Below are positions 26,141 through 37,526 of a stretch of 64,000 nt of DNA, one piece after another. Each line of letters opens with the position of its first letter. Position 1 is the first letter of the stretch. This stretch comes from Trogon surrucura (Eukaryota > Chordata > Aves > Trogoniformes > Trogonidae): contig CM036619.1 of the NCBI GenBank assembly GCA_020746105.1, positions 13,306,238 to 13,370,237 on the forward strand. Reading direction: 5' to 3'. Under the pieces are notes generated by a model that was not told the DNA's origin, did not search any database, and saw only the letters and a list, made by a program, of their open reading frames with translations. The position numbers were made by a program, and so were the translations under genes.

Positions 26141-28330
26141 AAGATAAAGTCTGGGACAGGTCGAGACAAGAAGCTCCAGGAGCGTTTACTGCAATTTTTG
26201 TCACTTCCAGTCTCTCTCCCCTTTCAATTCACTTTACTCTATTGCATCCCTTGATAATCTTGCTTAACAGACAGATACGGAAGTAGCAGCATGTGTTTTA
26301 AATCAACTGGGACCACCTCAGAGGAAATCTAGCAAAGCCTGGGTTAGCTTTAAGTGTAACAAGTGAGGGTTTGAAGCATGAGGAAAGACCTCATACTTGG
26401 TTACACTGAGATTTGGGACAGATCACTGACTTGCAACACAAGGCATGTGCACGGACCACAAACTACCATTAAAGAAAAAAAAAAAAAAAGGCCCTCAGGC
26501 TTCATTTTAGGGTGTCCTTGTTTCTGCAATCTCTCTGACACTGGCTCAGGCGACAAGTGCCCTTCACTCCCATGCAGGGCTTTCTGCCAGCTTGGATCCA
26601 CCCTTATCCTCAGGGGTGGGAAAGCCAAACCTGCCAGAGCGCGTGTTGTGCCTCTTCAGACGATGCGCCAATCCCAAATTACTGTAAACTGAACATCTAT
26701 ATAGCACATTACACCTGTAAGGAAAGGCTGAATAGATGAGGCTGAGCTGCGGACCCAGCAGGTAAACTCTTTTACACCAGTCCATGTTTGCAGTGGAGCT
26801 TTTCTCTTTGCAAATCACATTTCAGCTTTTCCAGTACAACTCCAGTGTACATCTACTCAAAAATACAGGCTCGTCTTCTACTTTTTTTTCCTTCTGACTA
26901 ATCTCCTCAGAATCATTTTCATGGCAGATCTGACCACCCAGACCTGCCACCCATCAAGCATTCAGGAGCAATACGCATCAGGGATTCCCCAAATCACACA
27001 CTGCTGGGTCTGCTCCACCACACAGGCTCCTGGCACGGCCATCTCTCCCCAAAAGCCCACTGCTCGCCTCCGCACCACCTTGGCTCGGGCACAGCGCTGC
27101 TCCTGTCTTTGCCTGGTCTCCCATCTGCTCTAGTCTCCACATTTTGGCTATCGGCCACATGTTTCTCACCTGTAACTTTTGGGCTTTTCTCTTACACCCC
27201 GGCACGTCGCCCAGGCAGGATCACCATCCTGCAGCACTTTTCTCTGTATCCTTCTCAAAATTTGGCTGCATGCTGAGAAGTGCAGGTAGAAACATTTTTT
27301 CTCTGCCTTCTCACCACAATTCCCATTTCAGCTACTTAATCCCCCACCCTATGATATTCAAAAGCGTCACAGCTCAGCCTCCTACTTGTGCTAGGTGCTG
27401 TCACCAAACCCTTCTGGCCTCCTCCCAGGGAATGGTTCCACAGGCCCCCTTGGTCAGAGCATTCGGTTCAAACCCCTCAGCTCCCCTTGCCCGATCGCAT
27501 TCGTTAACGTAGCAGCGCCTGCCTCCTCCGCTCCACCAGCAATGCCAGCTCCATCCATCTGCTTGTCAGCTTCCCCCACAACAGTCACTGCCTGTCCCTC
27601 CCTGCTGCCCCTCCGGCACAGCAGGACCTCCCGCCATTCGTCTGCAAAGCCCGTCCTGGCTGCTGCCTTACAAGCCTCACAGACACCCATGTTTGCTATG
27701 AAATGAGTCAAATCTGATTTTTGCAGTACGTTTCAGTTCCATGTTGGTAGGAAATGGAAAGGATTCCTTTCCAGACCCCTTGGGAACCAGCAGCTGACAT
27801 GGGTGGCAACGAAAACGTGCTGCTCTGTGGTTGTTACTATCTCCCCTGCTCAAATCGCAGCTCCCACCACACTCTAGAATTGCCTTTGGACTCTTTGAGG
27901 TTGCCAATAACTAGCAAGAGACTTTTAAACAGAGATAAAAAAACACTTAGCACACCAAGAAGTATGGGATGCAACTTGGAAGGATGTTTTAAATCACTGC
28001 CTAACACATCCATACTGATTGCAATATTACAGCAATAATATTACACGGTTGCAACAGTACACCTTCAGCATAAATAGGAAGGAAAGTCTTAGGTCTCTTC
28101 CTGGCTTGCTAGAAGAGTTCAGGCAAGTCTTTTGTACCTTAGTTTACATGCTTGGGGGCTGAGTTTGCATCTCTCTGAGTTGTTTCATGCTGGATGCTCA
28201 CCCATGAGCAATGGGCAGCAGAGATTAGCTGTCCTGCTTTGGAAGGGGGACCCATCACTGTGTAATCAGAGCAGTGTAACGAGTGATGACATCCTCCAGC
28301 CCAGGATACTGTTACAGCCCACCTACAGGA
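26141..28330. other. Non-coding, intron-like DNA with no recognised gene
   Basis: There is an A run at about 26475-26489. A C-rich patch at 26.9-27.7 kb gives chance ORFs of about 100-120 codons, including a low-complexity Ala/Ser/Pro frame at 27395-27706. No domain or repeat family is recognised. Confidence 0.6.
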
Positions 28331-28361
28331 ATCATAGAATGCCTTAACTAGATGCCCTTAA

Positions 28362-28559
28362 CTAGACCAGGTTGCTCAAGGCCTCATCCAACCCGGCCTT
28401 GAACATCTCAAGGGAGAGGGCATCCACAACCTCTCTGACCAATCTATTCCAGAATCTTGCCACTCTCAGACTGAAGAATTTCCTCCTAAGATTCAGTCTA
28501 AACCTATTCTCCTTCAGTTTAAACCCACTACCCCTTATTCTATCACTGGACAGTCTTGT

Positions 28560-28590
<31 letters not shown>

Positions 28591-29354
28591 TCTCCAGTCT
28601 TCCTGGAGGTTCCTTTCAGGTATTGGAAGGCATTTATAAGGTCTCCCCAGAGCCTTCTCTTCTCCAGGCTGAGTCCCAGCTCCCTCAGCATGTCATTGCA
28701 GCAGAGGTGCTCCAGCTCCTGGATCATCTCTGTGGCCCTCCTCTGGTCTCGTTCCAACAGAACCGCATCCCTCTTATGGTGAGGACACCAGAACTGGACG
28801 CAGTATTCCAGGTGGGGTCTCACAAGGGCAGAGTAAAGGGGGAGAATCACCTCTCTTGACCTGCTGGCCACACTCCTCTTGATGCAGCCCAGGGCAGGGT
28901 TAGCCTTCTTGGCTGCATGAGCGCACTGCCGGCGCATGTCGAGCTTCTCATCTATCAACACCCCCAAGTCCTCCTCTTCAGGGCTACTCTCGACCCACTC
29001 TGTACCCAGTTTATGTTTGTGCCTGGGATTGGCCTGACCCAAGTGAAGGACCTTGCACTTCAACTTGTTGAACCTCATGCAGTTTGCACTGGCCCATTTC
29101 TCAAGCCTGTCAAGGTCCCTCTGGATGGCATCCTTTCCATCAAGCAAGGCCACTACATCACACAGCTCGGTGTCATTGGCAAACTTGCTGAGCGTGCACT
29201 CAATGCCATTGTCCATGTCGCTGACAAAGATGTTGAACAGCTCCGAACCCAGAACAGACCCCTGAGGAACTCCACTTATCAATGGTCTCCATGTGGACAT
29301 TGAGCCATTGACCACAACTCTCTGAGAAACTGGTATAGAAGATCTTGGGTGCAC
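28362..29354 (-). pseudogene. CR1 ORF2 reverse-transcriptase remnant, 330 codons still open
   Basis: The translation is the C-terminal part of a CR1 ORF2 protein. It shows SQRVVVNG, the RT block GVPQGSVLG (residues 28-36), a catalytic-box region reading FANDTEL (58-64), [30 protein letters not shown] (174-189) and [17 protein letters not shown]. The usual box is FADD, so one of the two catalytic aspartates is replaced by Asn60. Near residues 258-266 a run of nine Phe comes from the A26 tract on the plus strand. The N-terminal endonuclease and upstream RT blocks are missing, so it is not functional. That the frame survives the homopolymer is notable. Confidence 0.9.
28560..28585 (+). repeat. 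A26 homopolymer inside the CR1 copy
   Basis: This is a run of 26 adenines on the plus strand (T on the element strand) within the RT coding remnant. Other CR1 copies have only a short run at the equivalent place, so this looks like an expanded microsatellite and is probably length-variable. Its exact length is also vulnerable to sequencing error. Confidence 0.85.
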
Positions 29355-29390
29355 GATGGCATTCCTCTTGTCTAATTTTCCCTATCTCCC

Positions 29391-30669
29391 TTATGTTTTA
29401 GAGTGAGAGACAGACAATGCCTGTGACATGTCCCAAACATCTGGCGTAAAGCAGGGTGAAACATCTCTGGAAACAGTGCAATCTCTCAACTGATGCCAGA
29501 AGTGGTTAAACAGCTGCTGCAGAATAACTGCTTAACTTATAGACAGCTGGGGTGAAACACATCCTCATCTGTCTCCCCAGGTCTACGTTTCCCATTTATA
29601 AGATGGGGTAACAGCACCACCTCAGCCTCTGGGAGAGCGAGAGGCTGAGCAGACCAATCCCAGGGACACGGCAAGGCACCACTGAGACACGTGACAGAGG
29701 TATATACAGTCTAAGACTCCTCTGCATAAGTCAAAACAATCAACAGCCTTCCCCTGCCCCTCCCCTCAGGAAATAAAGGTGTCACCTTCCAAATAAGTTT
29801 TCAGTACAACATTAAGGAATTCCATGTGAATACAGACCAAGTGTGCAATACTGAAGTTAATCACAGAAAATAGGGGCTGGGAGGGAATCCCAGGAGAGTG
29901 ACACATTTATTTCATTATTATATCACAGATGACATTAAGTATCCACCGAGTCCCTCAAGGTAGAATTCTTGCATAAAAAGCATCTCCCATTTACCAAGCA
30001 CAATAGAACCTGCAACTGTTCTATAAATAAAGAGTATTTACAAAGAGAGGTGTTAAATATTTATTTTTCTCTGGAGACTGACTTCTCTGTTCATTTGTCT
30101 CCGCTGCAGAATCATTTGGTATCAACAAGCAGAGGAGCTCACCTAAAAAAAGACTAGGAATCAGTCCAGAGTCTGATCTGGACACAGCACCAGCCTCCTC
30201 TACAAGCTGGTGAGGGAAAAGCATCCAACCTGACACAGGGGGAACATGAAGCAAACAAAATGGGAATGATCTCATCCAGCAGGCAAAGGTAGAAGAAGGA
30301 ACACCAGTGACAAAGCAGCAATTAAGAAACACTATCATACTGCTCTATCCTTATGGTGCTGGCTTGGCACTATACATTAAAGAAGTGACAACCTTCAATT
30401 GCGAGGAGTAACTGCAGATTTGCATTACATTTGCTTCGTGTCTTGGAAACAAGCACACGTTTTTCACAACTAACAAATTAGTGATTTTTTTTTTTGTGGA
30501 AGCTGACAGTTCTAGTAAGGGGGGAGGAAAAAAACCCAACCAAAAAAACCCCATGGATCTGAAACACACTTCACTGCTAACCCTTTGTAGTAGCAATCGT
30601 AATAGTTCTTACTCCAGCTTGCCAAAAGCTGAGTTTTAATTAAATATTAAAAAGCTATTTGTTAAAATA
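29391..30669. other. Non-coding, intron-like DNA with no recognised gene
   Basis: No transposon or domain is recognised. It becomes A/T-rich towards 30.6 kb, where the RFX-type site and CpG island begin. Confidence 0.55.
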
Positions 30670-30671
30670 AT

Positions 30672-30685
30672 GTTGCCATAGCAAC
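30672..30685. promoter_or_regulatory. RFX-type X-box site
   Basis: The 14 bases GTTGCCATAGCAAC form a near-perfect inverted repeat with two-base spacing, matching the X-box bound by RFX-family factors. It lies about 100 bases from the edge of the CpG island. The motif match is seen directly; binding is inferred from family knowledge. Confidence 0.6.
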
Positions 30686-30769
30686 TAGAGAAAGCTAAAA
30701 TACCCTGGAGTTTCTGACTCACAGCATATTAATCAACCACCAGCTATTATATAATGAGCACCCCCTCTT

Positions 30770-31135
30770 GCAAGCACCAGCGGGAGCCACAGCACCGAAC
30801 GCCTGAACCCGCAGCCCCCAAGCCGGGCAGCGCTCGCTGCTGGACTGTCCTCTGCCTGCCCCCAGCTCCGGCACGGCTGGGGAGTCATCCACGCTCAGCC
30901 CAGCAATCACGTGCCCAAACATTTTGGGAATGCCATGCTAAAGCACTCTGGGTCCGTACATCCCCGTGGAGGCATGAAGCGGGACAGCGCCAGGCAAGGA
31001 GAGGTTTCGGCAAGGGGCGGTTTTGGCAAGGGACGTGAGGACGACAGCTTCTCACGTGCCCGCGCCGGGCTGAGGCGGTTCCTTCCCAGGGAGTCTTGAC
31101 CACCCACCTCCGGCTCTCGTCTCGCAAATGTGGTG
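30770..31135. promoter_or_regulatory. Compact CpG island, candidate promoter or enhancer
   Basis: I counted about 28 CpG dinucleotides by hand in roughly 360 bases of GC-rich sequence, while surrounding DNA has very few. It contains two CACGTG E-boxes (30908-30913 and 31053-31058), both in the context TCACGTGCCC, and a 16-base imperfect tandem repeat at 31003-31034. Short overlapping ORFs in several frames have no domain. It may be an alternative promoter with a non-coding first exon for ZHX2, an antisense or lncRNA promoter, or an unmethylated enhancer. Confidence 0.55.
31003..31034 (+). repeat. 16-bp imperfect tandem duplication
   Basis: GGTTTCGGCAAGGGGC (31003-31018) is followed at once by GGTTTTGGCAAGGGAC (31019-31034), with two differences. 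It lies inside the CpG island and could duplicate a protein-binding site. Confidence 0.85.
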
Positions 31136-31486
31136 CTCGCACCAGATCTATTTCTATAAACAGTTTTCTTGGTAGAATTATTGGAATTATTTCTTGCAGC
31201 AGGTGCCTTGCTACCATCTAGACAACTGTGAAAAACTCCAAAGGAGCGGAGATTAAACCTTGCAAGGGCAAACCAGCTCTGCTACTCCCCCAAAATAGCT
31301 TATTTCACAGACTTAAGAAAGCAAAACAAAAAACCCTCTAAACTCCCCTTCCCATCTCATCCCCAAACAAGCTACAAAACCCCTTCTACACCCTGTCCAT
31401 GCACCACAAGGATGGCAACCTCAGCCATCCCACAGGCAAAGCCAGCTGACCCACAGCAACTGCCAGCCCTTGGGAGGCAGCTTGTA
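31136..31486. other. Non-coding spacer
   Basis: This is ordinary A/C-rich sequence between the CpG island and a CR1 tail. I see nothing in it. Confidence 0.5.
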
Positions 31487-31650
31487 TTAGAGGTGGTGGG
31501 ACATTGGGGAGTCTTCCTCTCCGGAGACTCAAAACCCGTCTGGATGAGTTCCTGTGTGACCTACTCTAGGTGATCCTGCTCTGACAGGCAGCTCGGATTA
31601 GATGATCTTTTGAGGTCCCTTCCAATCCCTAGCATTCTGTGATTCTGTGA
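31487..31650 (+). mobile_element. CR1 3' tail fragment
   Basis: Recognisable blocks are AGGTGGTGG, CTCCGGAGACTCAAAACCCG, TCTGGATGAGTTCCTGTGTG, GGATTAGATGATC and the terminal ATTCTGTGATTCTGTGA at 31634-31650. It is plus-oriented and 5'-truncated, with no coding capacity. Confidence 0.92.
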
Positions 31651-34600
31651 CTGCCTCCATCCATGCTTGTGGCATCACCACACGGCCTGCAGTGACACGA
31701 ACAGCTGAAGGAGGGAGCAGGGCAGTTGAGGTCCTGAGCAACATTGGCTTGGGGAAGCAGGACTGAAAGGGACAAGCGCAGCCATGTTGATCAGATGGAG
31801 TTCAGGACAAGCCTCCTCATGCTCAATACTACATTTTGTGATTTTATGCCATTTCTCCCTCCTTTTTTTTTCCAATGGAAAATAAATACTTAGACACATA
31901 GTTATTGACCGAAAGGAACATGATGAATATTACAGCACTTGTATGCCAGCTTTGGTTTCCTGCTGCTTTGTTTGGGTGTCACAGGCTGTGTCTATGACAA
32001 CCACAAGCAGTTACTGGACTGATGTCATTTGTGACATCATGCTTAATGGAAAAGAAAAGGAAAAAGAGAGACTACCAAAAATAAGAAGAATGGTACAAAA
32101 TACCTCTTCAGGCACCATCATCTCCTGTCTATGGAGTAAGGAACCGAAGAACCACCACACTGGGGCTGCTGGAGAGCTAGGCAGCAGCAAACTCATCCTT
32201 ATCAAAGTCTGGGCAGCACTGAGCACTTGGGAAAACTCTTGCCTTCCCTTCCAAGGGCTGTGGGATCAACTGCAAGTCTGCAGTCACAGAGAGAAATGTC
32301 CGTCTCTTCCCGGCTGGAAAGTGCTAGTATGATCCAAAACCTAAGCCTGGCTTCTGGGTCTGAGACAAAGAGAGCAACCGAGGTTTTTGGCTAAGCCTCA
32401 TCTCTCCTAAGTAAGTTTCTCCCACTCTCCAACCAACTTCTCCTCATCTCTATTCTTCAGTTACAGCAGTATTTCACCTCCCTTTTAAAAATAAAACACA
32501 GTCTGTCCAACAACTCTGGACAGTTGCTCAACTGAGCATGGGGGAAATATGCATTGATTTTGTGACGATCGTGCTGTTCAGAGAGGTGGGTGTTCTGATG
32601 ACAAGTGACAGTTTTCAGCCTTTGAGGGCTGCCCCAGCTGGAGCCCAATCTCTTGCCCCATGTAAGAGCAAGGAGGCAGCACCACTGCCGTGTTTCCCAA
32701 AGCCATTATCATACATAGTTCTGGCACTCAGGACATGCTGCTGTCAGAGCCTGTCTTTGCTTCGTGAGAAAATGTTTGCAAATTCAGTGCTCAAGCTCCA
32801 AGTAACAAGAAAAAAAAACAACCCCAAAGCCCCCAAACCCATCTAAATCTTATCTGGTAGTGAACAGTCCACTGTAATAAGCATGTCCTTTATGGTTACA
32901 CACCCAGAAGCCTTGACATAAACCAGTTAATCTTTCCAAGCTACTTTTCCCTGAGTTTTTCCAACACAGGAAAAGTGCTTCTCTGCCCTCTATGCAGGGG
33001 AATCTTGCCCATTAAAAAAGTAGATGCTGCTTTTAAATAGTAGAATTTAAATGCTGCCTTAAGAAAGGAGGTGGATTAAAGCCTAATGTGAAGCAACCAC
33101 AGCTCCCTGCCCTGCTTCTTTAATGCCTCTAAACCCACTGGAAATGCTAGGAGCTCCCCAAACCAACACCATCACAACACAGCACATGGTCTAGGTTCCC
33201 TCTGCGTGGGCATCGCTCAGAGCCACCATGAAACAGCGCGGCATCCCAGGCTGTCACCCCTTGCAGGGGACAGCACCTCTGGGAGCAGCCACGGGCAAGC
33301 TGCAACTCTGCAGGGACAAACAAAAAAAGTGAAATGGCAAAGAAGTCTCCTTTCACCTCTCACCATCAAATCTCTCACTGAACACCTGATCCTGAAACAT
33401 TTTGCAGGACAATACTGGAAGGAGATGCAGAGAGCAGATGTACAGGAATTGAGCTCTTCCAGTTCTGGGTTCTCCCTGAGCAGGACATAGTTTCTCAGCC
33501 GCTGTCGCCCCGCTACAGCCACCTCATGCTCCCCGGTTCCTCAGTTAGGTTTGTGTCACACAAGCAGAGCAGTAGGAGACAGTTAAATAGGAGTTACAGT
33601 CTCCTTTCACTGCTGAGCAACAACTATGTCCTGCTGCAATAATTTCAGAGCCGTGTAAGTCCATACACGAGTTACCTGGGCAGCTTTCTAGAAGCCTGCT
33701 CTCGTTTTCATTCTCACCTTCTTAACACAGCTGTGGCATACCAGAGGCACCCACAGCACTGCATGCTGCCCCCCGCATCACTGCTTTGCCTTAACAACAC
33801 AGAAAACATCCACCTGGGATGAGCAGTCCACCTTTGAAGAGCAGGAGCAGATTCTCTTGTTTATTCCTTTTGTGGAAGCAACCACCACAGAGGCGCGTTA
33901 GGACCTTAGAAATGCTTCCCAAATTTCAACACTGCCAACTTAATGGAAAAACAAGCGAATTTTGATTTTGAGATGAGCACAGAGCAATTCTAGCATATGG
34001 ATATACTTTGAGAGACACAATATGTACACATGGTATCTTGCTGCTGAATTTTTTTCACCTAAATCAGTATCTACTGCTCCCGTCAGTCTAGAGCCAACAC
34101 AGCTGTAAAAAAATTAAAAATAAGAGGCTAGAGCCCATCCCATGCAATCCACAGCTTGATTAGCAGGTCTTGTGTGAAAGTTTAAACATGAAAGAGTTAG
34201 GAGAATACATATGTGATTATGAACTATGGACCTTATTGAGGAAGGATCAATACAAAACATCATCATAATTTCACATCCTTTTCCTCCCAGTAACTGCACT
34301 CATTACCACTATCCTTCACACAAGGCTGAAAGTAGGATTCCCTATTCATTTTTTTTTGCTCACCAGTTTCAGAATACTTGTTAGGTATTTATTAAGGAAT
34401 TTTTACCACATCTTTATCAAACACTCACCAACTCCATTTCTCTCCTGTTAACAAAACACAGCCCTTTCTTTTTTCAAGCTGATTTCAATTTGAGATTTTA
34501 TTCTCCTCAGCTCAAATAAATTTGTGTTGCTGTAAGCCACTGAAATAAAAATGGAAACAAAACTGCCGATTTCCAAGTAACCATAGATTTCCATCACCAC

Positions 34601-34969
34601 AGAACAGGGTAAAAATGGGACAGGAGTTAGGCTGATTTAAAAAAACCCCAAAAAACACCCTTACTCAACCCCCTCTGCTACAAAAATTTACTTACAGAAG
34701 CAGTGAAGCCTAAAACAATGGCATCCAAACCACCAATTCAAACTTTAGTCCTGTTGTCCAACCTCACACCAGCCTACAGGACCTGTTCAGGAGCCCACAC
34801 GGCACCAGGCACGGGGCCAAAAGCTCCAGCCCAGACTTGCTGAGGTCGGTCTAATGCAGATTCAGCTGGTCCACCTGGAGAGCTGCAAACCAGCCACAGC
34901 TGCTGGGGAATCACAGCGCAGGCCCTTTAGCAACGCATAGTAAAGGGCCATAGTACAGCTTCTCCTTAA

Positions 34970-35011
34970 ATATATAGCTTTATACATACATACATACATA
35001 TACATATATAA
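34970..35011 (+). repeat. ATAC/TATA simple repeat
   Basis: It reads as AT dinucleotides, then four or so CATA units, then TATATA. It is a short, degenerate microsatellite. Confidence 0.85.
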
Positions 35012-37500
35012 AAACAAACTTATGGCTGAGATGCTTTGGAGCAAGGCAGGGAACCGAGCACAGAAATGTCTCCTTTGATATAAAAGTTCTTCCAAAGTTA
35101 TTTTATCACATCAGGGAAGAGCTAAATATTAGCTAGTTTTCTCTTTTGATGACAGGGCCAGGGTGCTGTGCACACACACAAAACCAACTTCACAGCCACT
35201 CTGTGCTCTTCTTCCCTTTCAAAAGCTGCAGCCTTTCTTCCCAAGGAACGCCTTGCCTCAACTTTCCAGCAAGATTTTGTCTTTCAATGGCTGGTAAAGC
35301 TTGGAAACAACAAACAAGCTTCAGATGGTGCTAATGGTCCATTCTGCTGACCATATTCTCACTTAAATGCGTTCATGTGGTTCATATCTGGAGCCTGATA
35401 ATTATTCAGCCTATGTAGTAATACAATGCTGACTTTATATTGTGGGTTGCAAAGAGATGCCAAAGGCACACAACTGGTTCCAAAAGACTGGATTTGCTTG
35501 CTGTAAACATTTCTAAAAGTTTCTTTTTTTAAAAATAAACCAAAAAACTTCCTTCTATTTGGGCAAGCTTGGGTTTGGGTTCCTCCTTTAAAGGAAAAGA
35601 GAAAAGAAAAAAAACTACTCACAGCACTGTATTCTTACATCCTGGGAATCTCAGTACCTATACCTCTCTGAAGGTGAGCAGAACTTCTCATATCTACAAA
35701 AGAAGGAAAAAGCTACGTAAGTCTGGGGGCAAAAAAAAAAAACCAAACCAAAGGAGAAAATAGCAGCCATTTCTTCCACTCTGACTGGCAATTTAGGTTT
35801 TTTGCCAATACCCGAGAATGCTGACTGACAGGAATCGCAGCAATTCCCTTTTCCATTGACCACCACTGACAGTAGCAGTATTTGAAAGATTTGGTCCTCC
35901 AGCCCTGTTACAGTAACATGAAAAACCTTTGGGGCCTCCTGGGGAAAAAAAAATCCACATTTCTTAGGCCAAGCAGACAGTGGAGAGCACTACTTACAGG
36001 CTGATGTCCTAAGATATCGCTGCTGTGGTTTGGACTGGAAATACCCACAAAACATCTGCTGCAGCAGACGTGTACCAGAACAAGCTCTGTTTGGCTACTG
36101 TGAACTTTGACAAAATGCCATCAAAATTGCCTTTCCCATCTCTAAAGGGACTCACCTGCTGTGTCCCAAAGTTAAAGTTGGCTTTCCACACTTTTGCTTT
36201 CTTTTTTTTTTTTTTCCCTAAAGAAATGGGAGAGGGAGGTTTAGTTTCAGCAGCTGCAACAGCAGAACTGATATAAAAAATTCCCCTTTGGCAGTAGCTG
36301 TATACACACCTGAGAAACACTGTGCCTGCAAGTCTGCAAAGAATAGGCAAAGAGAAAATAAATGGTCATGGGACTGCTCTGAGTAAAAGAAATACACACA
36401 GCAAAACACCCTGCTAGTACCTCAAGAAAAGAGGCAGAAGCTTATCAATTGCTTCAGCAGCACCAAGAGCAAAACCGGTATTTTCCGCTCAAGCTGAAGT
36501 ATTTGAGACTTCAGGCTCTTGTTATCTGGCCAGACGAAGGTCAGCTGGCAAACCTGAAAGAAATCACTCGGTGTCTTTTTCTCCTTTTTCTCCTTTCCAG
36601 CAGGTTAAGAAGGTAATTTTTGGGTCTTTTCAAAGAAAGATACCATTTTATTCCCTTAAAGAGCATCATGGCTACTGGAGGAGCTGGGAGGCCAGGAGCT
36701 GTTACACAACCAAAACCAGTTTTTAAGAGCTTAGAATAGAAAAAGCTGCATGTTTATTCATAGATAAAAGGGAAGCTGCTTCCCGCTTTACTTCGTCTCA
36801 GAGTAAAGGCAAAAAAAATGCTGGTTTCACTGAACTGTAAAAGAAAAATAAATATACAGGATAGCTGCACATTTTGTGCTATTTACACCTCTGCCTCTTT
36901 TTGGACTCAGCAGGCCACCTTCTGCTGCCTTCCTCCCTCTTTTGGGTCAAATCCTCCATTCTTCCAACACAGGCTGCAAGTCTGGGGCCAAGCTGTTTCT
37001 GTATTCAATAAGCTTAGTCCAGTTATACCAAAACCGCCATCTGAAATCCTGCCTTTGCAGTGCTATGTCCAGCAGGCAAAAATGACCCTACATCTTGCCA
37101 ACAGAACCAAAACCACCCTTATGAATAAAAATACTTTTAAAGAACAACAAAATCACCTATAGCGCAACACGGCCCTGTCTCTTCCCTGATCTCTAACCTC
37201 TGCTTAGAAGTTAATTAAAATAAATACATATGTATAGTGCTGTTGCTTCTTAGGACTGTATAATGAGCCTCACAAGTCTTGGTGCTTTTCCTAAAGACCC
37301 AGATGGTGAAGTTTCTGCAAGGATCCTCGCTTTTGGAAACATAAAGCAGGAAGAAATCTCTAGGGTTATTAAATCCAGTCCCTTGCTGTTGTACTCATGC
37401 TGCACAATCCTCTTCAGCAAGTATGCAAGAAGTTTCTACCCCTTGTGGCTAAAAGAATATGATTTGGGTTTAACATAACAGCTCAGAAACAAGTTTGTAA

Positions 37501-37526
37501 TGTATGTATATATATCTATACATACA
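37501..37526. repeat. Inverted repeat with 10-bp arms
   Basis: TGTATGTATA and its exact reverse complement TATACATACA flank a six-base spacer. It could extrude a hairpin, but it is all A/T-rich simple sequence. Confidence 0.8.

Larger units (their letters stand above)
28331..29390 (-). mobile_element. CR1 non-LTR retrotransposon, 5'-truncated, about 1.05 kb
   Basis: The plus strand starts with ATCATAGAATG, the reversed CR1 3' end, and continues through the 3' UTR and the C-terminal half of the CR1 reverse transcriptase. The element lies on the minus strand, the same orientation as ZHX2. The 5' end is lost within the RT domain, as is usual for CR1. The 3' UTR contains a small internal duplication around CCTTAACTAGA (28342-28365). 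The 5' edge near 29390 is approximate, and I could not define a target-site duplication. Confidence 0.95.

Noticed and set aside
28372..29303. Plus-strand ORFs of up to 136 codons over the 28.3-29.4 kb CR1
   Set aside because: They are antisense shadows of the CR1 RT; the Lys run comes from the A26 tract.
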